Shown here piece by piece: positions 1-6,333 of a stretch of 7,324 nt of DNA. This stretch comes from Eubacteriales Family XIII. Incertae Sedis bacterium. Lineage in GTDB: Bacteria; Bacillota_A; Clostridia; Peptostreptococcales; Anaerovoracaceae. The stretch is from positions 1 to 7,324 of the forward strand of contig JAITLA010000040.1 in the NCBI GenBank assembly GCA_031278145.1, given 5' to 3'. The first letter of the stretch is position 1. Every line of letters starts with the position of its first letter. Position numbers and translations under genes: made by a program. Below the pieces are notes generated by a model, which made no database searches, was not told the origin of the DNA, and worked only from the letters and a program-made list of their open reading frames with translations.

Positions 1-2
1 CA

Positions 3-128
3 GATCGGGTTCTGCCGGACTATTTGGCTCCCGGAGCGTACACAAAGCTACGTGAGGAAGCCAATATAGGCCGGCAGGTTCCGAGATGGGCAAAAATTGC
101 GTGGGGTTTGAATGGTAACTTCGGATGA
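3..128 (+). CDS. Possible C-terminal fragment of an unidentified upstream gene
   Basis: Frame 3 is open from the window edge to a TGA at 126-128 and gives a 41-residue tail beginning DRVLPDYLAPGAYTKL and ending in WAKIAWGLNGNFG. The other two + frames stop earlier (69 and in the fifties). The composition (charged helix-like stretch, then a Trp/Gly-rich end) is compatible with a real protein end, and the serC promoter lies downstream of the stop, as expected for a gene boundary. I do not recognise the family, and a 41-codon open frame in GC-rich DNA can occur by chance. The LPDYLAPG string recalls the N-terminus of mismatch-specific uracil-DNA glycosylases, but it would be at the wrong end of the protein and nothing else matches. 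Confidence 0.3.
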   Translation, partial: DRVLPDYLAPGAYTKLREEANIGRQVPRWAKIAWGLNGNFG

Positions 129-144
129 AGCGCCGGATTCCGAA
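120..144 (+). other. Short inverted repeat after the upstream open frame
   Basis: TTCGGA at 120-125 is complementary to TCCGAA at 139-144, leaving a 13-nt loop that contains the stop codon of the putative upstream gene. There is no following U-run, so it is not a convincing intrinsic terminator. It may be a weak transcription-end structure or chance. Confidence 0.2.
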
Positions 145-160
145 ATGAGAGATATAACCC

Positions 161-189
161 TTTACCTGCGCCGAGGAAAGTGCTATAAT
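161..189 (+). promoter_or_regulatory. Sigma-A type promoter with extended -10, driving serC
   Basis: A perfect TATAAT -10 box lies at 184-189 and is preceded by TGC at 181-183, a textbook TGn extended -10. A -35-like TTTACC (4 of 6 matches to TTGACA) lies at 161-166, giving a 17-nt spacer. Transcription would start near 195-197 and leave an untranslated leader of about 80 nt before the serC ATG. No other promoter of this quality is evident before the following genes, so it probably serves serC, the phosphoglycerate-mutase-like gene and the carboxypeptidase gene as one transcript. The leader shows only short pairing potential (CCCT against AGGG), with no recognisable riboswitch or T-box. Confidence 0.75.
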
Positions 190-257
190 CTGTAGAGTAT
201 AACGGAATAAACCACCCTGCGGCAAGACTGAGGGGTATTGAACCCGTTTTGCGTAAT

Positions 258-264
258 AAGGAGG
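258..264 (+). promoter_or_regulatory. Shine-Dalgarno site fixing the serC start
   Basis: AAGGAGG lies 11 nt upstream of the ATG at 276. A longer reading from a TTG at 249 would place this site inside the coding sequence and add a charged nonapeptide absent from normal SerC N-termini, so ATG 276 is preferred. Confidence 0.85.
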
Positions 265-275
265 AAGAAAAGCAC

Positions 276-1367
276 ATGAGGTTTGACAGACGCATATACA
301 ATTTCGCCGCCGGGCCTTCCATGCTTCCGCAGGAGGTTCTGGAGCGGGTGCGGGCGGAGTTTCTGAATTACGACGGCAGCGGCATGTCCGTCATGGAGAT
401 GAGCCATCGTTCCAAGATATACGGGCGCATCATCTCCGAGGCGGAGGCCGACTTGCGGGAACTGCTCGAAATCCCGGACGATTACAAGGTGCTGTTCCTG
501 CAAGGGGGCGCGACCTTGCAGTTCTCGATGGTTCCGATCAATCTGTTCCGCGCTTCCCGGAAGGCCGACTATGTGTTGACCGGCGCATGGGCGGAAAAGG
601 CCGCGAAAGAGGCCGCGAAATTCGGCGATGTACGCATCGCGGCCTCATCGAAAGACGCGAACTTCTCCTATGTGCCGAGGCTCGGGCGCGCGGATTTCAG
701 GCCGGACGCCGATTATGCGCACATCACGCTGAACAACACGATCTACGGTCTGCGCTACGCCTATGTGCCGGATACGGGCGGCGTGCCGCTCGTCTGCGAT
801 TGGTCCTCCGGCATATTGTCGGAACGCATTGACATCGGCAGGTTCGGGTTGATCTACGCGGGCGCGCAGAAGAATATCGCGCCGGCCGGCCTGACCATCG
901 TCATCGTGCGCGCGGACCTGCTCGGCTTTGCGCCCGGGGACGCGCCGATCTATCTCGATTACAGAACCCATGCGGACAACGCTTCCATGTACAATACGCC
1001 GCCCGCCTTTACGATCTACGTCGCGGGCGAGGTGTTTAAGCACCTGAAAGCGAACGGCGGCGTCGCCGCGCAGGAAAGGCTGAACCGCGAAAAGGCGGAC
1101 AGGCTCTACGCGTATATAGACGGAAGCCGTCTCTACCGCGCGCCGGTCGCGAAAGAGGACCGTTCCTTGATGAACGTCGTGTTTGTGACGGGCGATGCGG
1201 CTCTGGACAAGAAATTCGTCGCGGAGGCCCGCGCGGAGGGCCTTGCGGATTTGAACGGCCACCGTTCGATCGGCGGAATGCGCGCGAGTATCTACAACGC
1301 CATGCCGTCTGCGGGCGTGGATGCGCTGATCGACTTCATGAAGCGATTCGAGCGGGATAATTCTTAA
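276..1367 (+). CDS. serC: Phosphoserine aminotransferase (SerC)
   Basis: This is a PLP-dependent class V aminotransferase that transfers the amino group of glutamate to 3-phosphohydroxypyruvate to make 3-phosphoserine, the second step of serine synthesis; it is cytosolic. The 363-residue length is typical. Visible signatures are the N-terminal NFAAGPSMLP, LFLQGGATLQF (about 74-83) for cofactor phosphate binding, NNTIYG (153-158), Asp175 in CDWSS (expected to contact the PLP ring nitrogen), the Schiff-base Lys199 in YAGAQKNIAPAGLT, and the C-terminal GHRSIGGMRASIYNAMP that binds substrate. The lysine motif has NIAPAG where NIGPAG is usual, a mild change. The start at ATG 276 is set by an AAGGAGG site. 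It is first in the run behind the extended -10 promoter. The usual partner serA (3-phosphoglycerate dehydrogenase) does not follow it; a phosphoglycerate-mutase-family gene starts 15 nt after its stop. Identification is firm. Confidence 0.96.
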   Translation: MRFDRRIYNFAAGPSMLPQEVLERVRAEFLNYDGSGMSVMEMSHRSKIYGRIISEAEADLRELLEIPDDYKVLFLQGGATLQFSMVPINLFRASRKADYVLTGAWAEKAAKEAAKFGDVRIAASSKDANFSYVPRLGRADFRPDADYAHITLNNTIYGLRYAYVPDTGGVPLVCDWSSGILSERIDIGRFGLIYAGAQKNIAPAGLTIVIVRADLLGFAPGDAPIYLDYRTHADNASMYNTPPAFTIYVAGEVFKHLKANGGVAAQERLNREKADRLYAYIDGSRLYRAPVAKEDRSLMNVVFVTGDAALDKKFVAEARAEGLADLNGHRSIGGMRASIYNAMPSAGVDALIDFMKRFERDNS

Positions 1368-1382
1368 AAGGAAGCGAAAAAA

Positions 1383-2597
1383 ATGAAGTATTTGATACTG
1401 GTCCCCGACGGCTGCGCCGATTGGCCCGTGCGGGAACTCGGCGGCAAGACGCCGCTCGAGGTTGCGGATATGAAGCATATCAACGCGCTTGCGCAGATCT
1501 CCGAGCTGGGTTCGGTCAAGACCATACCGGACGGCATGACACCCGGCAGCGACGCGGCGAATCTGGCCGTGATGGGTTTTGATCCGACCGTCTATCTGAC
1601 GGGCCGTTCTCCGCTCGAAGCCGTGAGCATGGGTATCGATATGTCGGACACGGATGTGGCTTTCAGAACGAATCTGGTCACGCTCGAGGGCGAGGGCGAT
1701 TACGAGGATTTGATCATAAAGGATCACAGCGCGGGCGATATATCGAGCGAGGAGGGACGGGTGTTGATCGGACTCGTCGAGGCGCGTCTTGGCGGCGGCG
1801 CTATTCATTTCTACCCGGGCGTCAGCTATCGTCACGCCATGATCGCGGATCACGGGAGGACGCACTATGCCTTGACGCCGCCCCACGATATCCTGACGCG
1901 CAGGGTGGGCGATTATCTGCCGCGCGGGGAGGGCGCGGAGGCGCTTACGCGCCTGATGCGCGAGAGTTACGCATTCTTGAAAGACCATCCCATCAATATC
2001 GCGCGCGCGCGCGCGGGACGCAATCCCGCCAATTCCATCTGGATATGGGGGCAGGGCAAAAAGCCGAGACTGCCTTCGTTTTATGAGAAATACGGCATAC
2101 GCGGCACCATTGTGGCCGGCGTCGATCTGATCAAGGGCATAGGGCTTTGCGCGGGCCTCGACGCGCGCGATATCCCGGGCGCCACGGGAACGCTGCTGAC
2201 GAACTTCGACGGAAAGGCGGCCGGCACCATAGAGGAATTCCGGTCGGGGAAAGATTTTGTGTACATCCACGTGGAGGCGCCGGACGAATGCGGGCATCAA
2301 GGCGATCTCGCGGGCAAGATCGAAGCCATGCGCCTCACGGACGAGAAGATATTCGCCCCCGTGCTGGAATATCTGCGGGGCTGCGGAGAAGCTTATCGCG
2401 TGCTGCTTGTGCCCGATCACAGGACGCCGATCGAAATCAGGACGCATTCGTCGGAACCCGTGCCTTACCTGTTTTTCAACAGCGAAAAGCCCTTGCCACC
2501 CGACGCGCGCAAGGCGTTTTCCGAGACGGCGGGCGAGAGGGGTCCGTACTTTGACAGCGGTCCCGCCTTGGCGGGCCACTTCTTCGGAGAACCGTGA
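1383..2597 (+). CDS. Archaeal-type cofactor-independent phosphoglycerate mutase family protein (COG3635), possibly a homoserine kinase
   Basis: This 404-residue protein of the alkaline-phosphatase/iPGM superfamily resembles the archaeal ApgM branch, which interconverts 2- and 3-phosphoglycerate through a phosphoserine intermediate and two divalent metals. Visible residues are Asp9 in LVPDGCADWP, the likely nucleophile Ser56 in TPGSDAANL, the metal-site run EAPDECGHQGD (Asp301, His305), VPDHRTP (Asp345, His346) and His355 in THSSEPVPY. A substrate-domain signature SIWIWGQGKKP lies near 218-228. All the catalytic positions I expect are present. It starts 15 nt after serC behind AAGGAAG and overlaps the next start by one base, so it is probably co-transcribed. 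From memory, some bacterial members of this branch act as homoserine kinases rather than mutases, and sequence alone does not settle which this is. A (CG)8 run at 2000-2015 encodes ARARA (207-211). Family certain, substrate uncertain. Confidence 0.88.
   Translation: MKYLILVPDGCADWPVRELGGKTPLEVADMKHINALAQISELGSVKTIPDGMTPGSDAANLAVMGFDPTVYLTGRSPLEAVSMGIDMSDTDVAFRTNLVTLEGEGDYEDLIIKDHSAGDISSEEGRVLIGLVEARLGGGAIHFYPGVSYRHAMIADHGRTHYALTPPHDILTRRVGDYLPRGEGAEALTRLMRESYAFLKDHPINIARARAGRNPANSIWIWGQGKKPRLPSFYEKYGIRGTIVAGVDLIKGIGLCAGLDARDIPGATGTLLTNFDGKAAGTIEEFRSGKDFVYIHVEAPDECGHQGDLAGKIEAMRLTDEKIFAPVLEYLRGCGEAYRVLLVPDHRTPIEIRTHSSEPVPYLFFNSEKPLPPDARKAFSETAGERGPYFDSGPALAGHFFGEP
2586..2589 (+). promoter_or_regulatory. 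Shine-Dalgarno site choosing ATG over GTG for the carboxypeptidase
   Basis: GGAG inside the end of the upstream gene lies 7 nt before ATG 2597 but only 4 nt before the adjacent GTG 2594. The ATG overlaps the preceding TGA in a TGATG, a standard translational-coupling arrangement, so ATG 2597 is the better start. Confidence 0.65.
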
Positions 2598-4009
2598 TGA
2601 AGGCCCTCGCGGGTTTTGCGCGCGCGGTTTTCGGCGCCTTTCGTTCGGCGTTCGGGCCGGCCCCGCAGGTCGCGGCGGCGCTTTTGGCGCTCCTGTTCGC
2701 GGTGTCGAGTCCCGCGCCCGCGTACGCGGCGAAACCCGTCCCGGAAACGACGGCGGCTTCGGCCGTTCTGATCGACGCGAAAACGGGGAAGGTCCTCTAC
2801 GATCGGGATATGCACGCGAGCCGGTATCCCGCCAGCCTCACGAAGGTGCTGACGGGGCTTTTGACGCTGGAATACCTGCCGCTTGACAGGGTCGTGACGA
2901 TAGACGCGGAGACGCCGTTCACCAAAGGCTCGCGTATCTACCTGCTCGAGGGCGAACAGGTCACGGTGGAGCAACTCTTCTACGCGCTGATGATCGAGTC
3001 GGCGAACGACGCCGCCATCGCCCTCGCAAAGGAGATATCGGGCACGACGGAGGAATTCGCGGTTCTCATGAACCGCAGGGCAAAGGAACTCGGCGCCCTG
3101 CATACGAATTTTGTGAATCCGAACGGGTTGGAGCATGACGAACACGTCACCACGGCCTACGATATCGCCATGATCTCCATGGCGGCCATGCGCAATCCGG
3201 AATTTCGCAAGGCGACGGCGACCTATCCCTATACGCTCTATCAGACGAATATGCAGGAGACGCGCTATTTCTACAACGGCAACCGCTTGCTCTACGACGA
3301 GAAACATACGGTGGTCTATGAGGGCGCGTCGCGCCCCATCAAGTACGCTGACGCGACGGGCATCAAGACGGGCTACACCGCGCAGGCCGGCAACTGCCTC
3401 GCGGCGAGCGCCGCGCGCGGCGATACCGAGCTGATTGCGGTCATGCTCGGAGCGGAGGGCCTGAACGTCTATCTGGACGCGATATCGCTGCTGGAATACG
3501 GTTTCGACAACTACAAATCCGTCCAAGCGGTCTTGGCCGACAGCCCGCAGGGCGAGCTGCGCGTGCGAAACGGCGCCGTCAAGACCGCCGCGATCCAAAC
3601 GCGGACGGACGCGTGGGTCACGATCCCGGCCGGCGTTTCCCCCTCCTTGCTGACGACGGAGCCGCAGCTCCCGGAGCGGATTGCCGCGCCCGTGGCGGTG
3701 GGGCAGGTCGTGGGAAGCCTGCGCATCCTGCTCGACGGGGAGGAGCTCGGTGTCGTCGATCTCACGGCCGCCGAAGCGGTCCCCGAGGGCGGGCCGCTCT
3801 CGCGCATCGGCATCGAGGACAGGGTGGCCGGCCTGATTCGGAACATCGTCCTTGCGGCGCTGTGCCTGAGCATCCTGCTCCTGTTCGCCTATGTGGCGCT
3901 GAAGCGCAGGCAGATTCGGCGGAGAAGGCGCAGGCGCGCGGAGCGCCGCAACAGGCTCGCCGAGGAAGCGCGCAAGCAGGAAGATTTTCTAAAGGAACGG
4001 ATCAAATAG
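2597..4009 (+). CDS. D-alanyl-D-alanine carboxypeptidase (DacF/PBP5-like, membrane anchored)
   Basis: This serine carboxypeptidase (peptidase S11, low-molecular-weight penicillin-binding protein) trims the terminal D-Ala from peptidoglycan pentapeptides outside the cytoplasmic membrane. In the 470 residues I see an N-terminal secretion signal with hydrophobic core AAALLALLFAV and probable cleavage after AYA (about residue 44). The three active-site boxes are all present: SLTK (Ser80, Lys83), SAN (135-137) and KTG (257-259). A beta-rich PBP5 C-terminal domain spans roughly 300-395, followed by a transmembrane segment at about 413-435 (LIRNIVLAALCLSILLLF) and a strongly basic cytoplasmic tail (RRQIRRRRRRRAERRNR). 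The tail is unusually arginine-rich and ends in a charged, probably helical KQEDFLKERIK. Classical PBP5 uses an amphipathic helix, whereas clostridial and bacillar DacF-like proteins often have a true transmembrane anchor like this. Translationally coupled to the upstream gene. The exact paralogue (dacA, dacB or dacF) cannot be assigned. Confidence 0.94.
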   Translation: MKALAGFARAVFGAFRSAFGPAPQVAAALLALLFAVSSPAPAYAAKPVPETTAASAVLIDAKTGKVLYDRDMHASRYPASLTKVLTGLLTLEYLPLDRVVTIDAETPFTKGSRIYLLEGEQVTVEQLFYALMIESANDAAIALAKEISGTTEEFAVLMNRRAKELGALHTNFVNPNGLEHDEHVTTAYDIAMISMAAMRNPEFRKATATYPYTLYQTNMQETRYFYNGNRLLYDEKHTVVYEGASRPIKYADATGIKTGYTAQAGNCLAASAARGDTELIAVMLGAEGLNVYLDAISLLEYGFDNYKSVQAVLADSPQGELRVRNGAVKTAAIQTRTDAWVTIPAGVSPSLLTTEPQLPERIAAPVAVGQVVGSLRILLDGEELGVVDLTAAEAVPEGGPLSRIGIEDRVAGLIRNIVLAALCLSILLLFAYVALKRRQIRRRRRRRAERRNRLAEEARKQEDFLKERIK

Positions 4010-4021
4010 CGCGCTGCGCGC
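4009..4021 (+). other. Small GC hairpin between the carboxypeptidase gene and uvrC
   Basis: GCGCG (4009-4013) and CGCGC (4017-4021) form a perfect 5-bp stem with a CTG loop, starting on the last base of the upstream stop codon and ending 14 nt before the uvrC ATG. It occupies the place where a ribosome-binding site would normally be sought. There is no U-run, so it is not a terminator. In such a GC-rich sequence a short palindrome may be chance. Confidence 0.3.
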
Positions 4022-4035
4022 CTTATGCAAACGAT

Positions 4036-6006
4036 ATGTTCAATATACGGGAAAATCTAAAAAGGCTTCCGGACAAGCCCGGCGTGTACCTGCACAAGGA
4101 CGCCTACGGCGAGATCCTGTACGTCGGGAAGGCGGCCTCCCTGCGCAGCCGGGTGCGGCAGTATTTCGGGTCCGCGCGCGGCATGGACGCCAAGGTCCGC
4201 GCGATGGTTTCCCATATCTCCGAGTTTGAGTACATCACGACGGACACGGAGATGGAGGCGCTGATCCTCGAAAACAATCTGATCAAGAAACACCTTCCGC
4301 GCTACAATGTGCTGCTGCGCGACGACACGACCTATCCCTACATAAAGCTCACCCTGGCGGACGCCTTCCCGCGGCTGATCAAGACGCGCGTCGTGAAAAA
4401 CGACGGCAGCCGTTACTTCGGCCCCTACGCGGACGTCGGAGCGGTGAACCGCATCATAGATTTGCTGAACGACGTCTATCGGCTCAAGCGCTGTTCCGCG
4501 GACAGCTTTCCCGCGGGCCACAGACCCTGTCTGCATCGCGATATCAAGCGCTGCCGGGGCGTGTGCGAGGGCCGGGCGGACAGAGAGGCGTACAGGGAGG
4601 CCATCGCCGGCGCCACCGCGTTTCTGAACGGGCGCAGCCGGGAGTTCACGGACGCCCTGCGCGCGCGCATGGAACGGGCCGCGGCGGAGCTGGATTACGA
4701 AACGGCGGCGCTCTACCGGGACTACCTCGAAGCCGCGCGCTCCGTGATCGAGAAGCAGCGCGTCGTATTGCTCTCCGGCGGCGACATCGACATCGTCCTC
4801 TCCGCGCGGGGCGAGAAGGACGCGCACGTGGTCGTGTTCTTCGTCAGGGACGGGCGGCTGAACGGCAGGGAGAGCCATCATCTGCAATCCATGCGCGAGG
4901 ATCCGCCCGCAGAGGTCGTTTCGGCGTTTTTGAAGCAGTATTACATCAATCGGAGCAATATGCCGCGGGAGATATGGCTCGACGATCCCCTGCCGGACGG
5001 CGCCTTGATCGGGGCGTGGCTCTCCGCGTTGCGCGGCGCGGCCGTGCGCCTGCACGTACCCCTGAAAGGGGAGAAGAAGGCCCTGCTCGACATGGCGAAG
5101 CGGGACCTCGAGAACACGGCGCGCCTGCTCGACGAGAAGGCCAAGACGCGGCGCGAAAAGGACGCGGCCCTGCGCGCGGCCTTTCTGGAGCTTCTCGGCG
5201 CCGCGAAGGGCGCGGAGGGCGGCGGCGGTGCGGACGGCGCCCGTGGCGGCGGGATTCTTGCGGAAGACGGCGGAGCTCTTGCGGACGGCGCGAAGGACGC
5301 GGGAGATACCGCCGGAGCTCTTGCGGACGGCGCGGACGACGCGCGCGCGTGGCGCATAGAGGCCTACGACATCTCCAACACGGGCGGCGTGGATTCCGTG
5401 GGGGCGATGGCGGTGTTTTACGGCACGAAGAGCTCCGGGAAGGATTATCGCCGCTTCCGGATCCGGACGGCGCCGGGCGCCGACGATTACAGCGGCATAC
5501 AGGAGGTGCTCTACAGGCGTCTGAAGCGCATGCGGGACGGCGACGCGGGCTTTTCGCCGCCGCCGGACCTTATCCTGATAGACGGCGGCCTCGGCCACGT
5601 GAACGCGGCCCTACAGATCCTGCGGGCCATGAAGCTGGACATAGCCGTGGCCGGCATGGTGAAGGACGACAGGCACAGGACGCGGGGCCTCGTCCTGCAC
5701 GGCAGGGAGTTCGATCTGAAGAGCCGCCCCCTGCTGTACCATTTCACGGGCAAGGTGCAGGAGGAGGTACATCGCTTCGCGATAGAGTATCACAGGGGCG
5801 CGCGCGGCAAGGCGATGCTGCGTTCGGAGCTCGACGAGGTCCCCGGCATAGGGCCGAAGCGCCGCAACGCCCTGCTGGCGCACTTCGGCGGCACGGAGCG
5901 CATCAAGGCCGCGAGCGAGGAAGAGCTGTCGCGGGTCCCCGGCATGACGCGGGCCGCCGCGCGGGGGCTGCGGGCGCACTTCTCCGCGCAGGGGCGCGAG
6001 GGCTGA
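4036..6006 (+). CDS. uvrC: UvrABC system protein C, excinuclease subunit
   Basis: This is the cytosolic dual-incision nuclease of nucleotide excision repair, recruited by UvrB at damaged DNA. In 656 residues, the GIY-YIG domain that makes the 3' cut spans about 14-92 (GVYLHKD, ILYVGKA, LILEN with likely catalytic Glu79). A four-cysteine set C153, C165, C173 and C177 has the spacing of the [4Fe-4S] ligands of UvrC. The UvrB-binding UVR helix pair is at about 205-240. The RNase H-like domain that makes the 5' cut has Asp445 (YDISNTGG), Asp516 (LILIDGGLGH) and His579 (EEVHRFAI). Two helix-hairpin-helix motifs (EVPGIGPKRR, RVPGMTRAAA) end the protein. A Gly/Ala/Asp-rich repetitive insert at about 388-438 separates the halves. 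ATG 4036 gives the standard MFNIRENLKRLPDKPGVY start; the frame is open much further upstream but that part is not protein-like. No clear Shine-Dalgarno sequence precedes it. Confidence 0.97.
   Translation: MFNIRENLKRLPDKPGVYLHKDAYGEILYVGKAASLRSRVRQYFGSARGMDAKVRAMVSHISEFEYITTDTEMEALILENNLIKKHLPRYNVLLRDDTTYPYIKLTLADAFPRLIKTRVVKNDGSRYFGPYADVGAVNRIIDLLNDVYRLKRCSADSFPAGHRPCLHRDIKRCRGVCEGRADREAYREAIAGATAFLNGRSREFTDALRARMERAAAELDYETAALYRDYLEAARSVIEKQRVVLLSGGDIDIVLSARGEKDAHVVVFFVRDGRLNGRESHHLQSMREDPPAEVVSAFLKQYYINRSNMPREIWLDDPLPDGALIGAWLSALRGAAVRLHVPLKGEKKALLDMAKRDLENTARLLDEKAKTRREKDAALRAAFLELLGAAKGAEGGGGADGARGGGILAEDGGALADGAKDAGDTAGALADGADDARAWRIEAYDISNTGGVDSVGAMAVFYGTKSSGKDYRRFRIRTAPGADDYSGIQEVLYRRLKRMRDGDAGFSPPPDLILIDGGLGHVNAALQILRAMKLDIAVAGMVKDDRHRTRGLVLHGREFDLKSRPLLYHFTGKVQEEVHRFAIEYHRGARGKAMLRSELDEVPGIGPKRRNALLAHFGGTERIKAASEEELSRVPGMTRAAARGLRAHFSAQGREG
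5251..5342 (+). repeat. In-frame 21-nt tandem repeats inside uvrC
   Basis: A perfect 22-nt repeat occurs at 5271-5292 and 5313-5334, offset by 42 nt. Degenerate copies at the 21-nt half-step before and between them show that the basic period is 21 nt, that is 7 residues. The product reads as heptads ILAEDGG, ALADGAK, DAGDTAG, ALADGAD. It lies in the linker just before the RNase H-like domain and looks like slippage-driven expansion of a flexible tether. Confidence 0.8.
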
Positions 6007-6018
6007 GCCTTGCGGCGG

Positions 6019-6045
6019 CCCGCTCGCGCGGAAACGCGAGGCGGG
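6019..6045 (+). other. GC-rich hairpin downstream of uvrC
   Basis: CCCGC (6019-6023) with TCGCG (6024-6028) pairs with CGCGA and GGCGGG to 6045, giving ten base pairs with one bulged G at 6041 and a CGGAAA loop (6029-6034). It begins 13 nt after the uvrC stop. It may stabilise or end the uvrC transcript, but lacks the U-run of a canonical intrinsic terminator. Confidence 0.5.
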
Positions 6046-6057
6046 GGATCGGAGATT

Positions 6058-6080
6058 CCGGCGTTTTGGAAAAACGCCGG
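6058..6080 (+). other. Perfect 10-bp hairpin upstream of the accessory cassette
   Basis: CCGGCGTTTT (6058-6067) and AAAACGCCGG (6071-6080) are exact reverse complements around a GGA loop. The U-tract is inside the stem rather than after it, so termination would be inefficient on either strand by the classical rule. It ends 8 nt before the GGGAG of the first cassette gene, so it could partly terminate uvrC read-through, protect the cassette mRNA 5' end, or bind a regulator. I see no convincing promoter between the uvrC stop and 6097. Confidence 0.55.
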
Positions 6081-6096
6081 GGAAAGCGGGAGAACG

Positions 6097-6333
6097 ATGC
6101 GCAAGCAGACGGAAATGACCCGGGAGCAAGCCTTCTTTGCCGTGTTTTGCATTGAAGCCTTGGCCGACGAGCTGGGGACGACGGGCGACAAAGTCTACGA
6201 GAGCCTCACGGAACACAGCGATATACTGGACGGCTACATCGTGCCTTGTTACGATGCGCTTCATACGCAGGGAAAGGATTATATCGTCCGCGAATTGAAG
6301 GCGCTCATGAAAAAACGGGGTCTTTTGCAATGA
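6097..6333 (+). CDS. DUF3791 family small protein
   Basis: This 78-residue soluble, probably all-helical protein has no signal peptide or membrane segment. It matches my memory of DUF3791: AVFCIEALADELG (15-27), then GDKVYESLTEHSDILDGYI (30-48), then the hallmark YDALHTQGKDYIVREL (52-67). The function of this family is not known to me; it is typically found next to DUF3990 genes, as here. ATG 6097 is chosen because GGGAG (6088-6092) precedes it, though the spacing is a short 4 nt; ATG 6115 is an alternative. Reading further upstream to TTG 6010 would translate through the hairpins and yield a low-complexity leader, so I reject it. Its stop overlaps the next start as ATGA. By position and size it could be an antitoxin-like or immunity partner of the DUF3990 protein, but that is inference. 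Confidence 0.82.
   Translation: MRKQTEMTREQAFFAVFCIEALADELGTTGDKVYESLTEHSDILDGYIVPCYDALHTQGKDYIVRELKALMKKRGLLQ

Noticed and set aside
3..128. Upstream fragment as uracil-DNA glycosylase (LPDYLAPG string)
   Set aside because: That string belongs near the N-terminus of the glycosylase, whereas here it is followed by a stop 36 codons later, with none of the expected following motif.
249..275. TTG start giving serC nine extra residues
   Set aside because: The extension includes the Shine-Dalgarno itself and does not match SerC N-termini.
645..2579. Long minus-strand open frame (644 residues) across serC and the mutase-like gene
   Set aside because: Its Arg/His/Ala-rich composition is typical of the antisense of GC-rich genes, it spans two well-identified + strand genes, and it has no recognisable domain.
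2465..3598. Minus-strand open frame opposite the carboxypeptidase gene
   Set aside because: Antisense shadow of a gene with all three penicillin-binding motifs; no motif of its own.
3613..4035. N-terminal extension of uvrC upstream of ATG 4036
   Set aside because: It lies in the wrong frame of the carboxypeptidase gene, is low-complexity, and UvrC proteins start at MFNIREN-like sequences.
4057..5598. Minus-strand open frame opposite uvrC
   Set aside because: Low-complexity antisense shadow of a clear uvrC.
6010..6096. Upstream extension of the first DUF3791 gene from a TTG
   Set aside because: It would be translated through two strong hairpins, is not protein-like, and a GGGAG site precedes ATG 6097.
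4563..6155. + strand open frame in another phase over uvrC
   Set aside because: Extreme Arg/Gly/Ala composition and complete overlap with uvrC domains; a GC-rich frame shadow.
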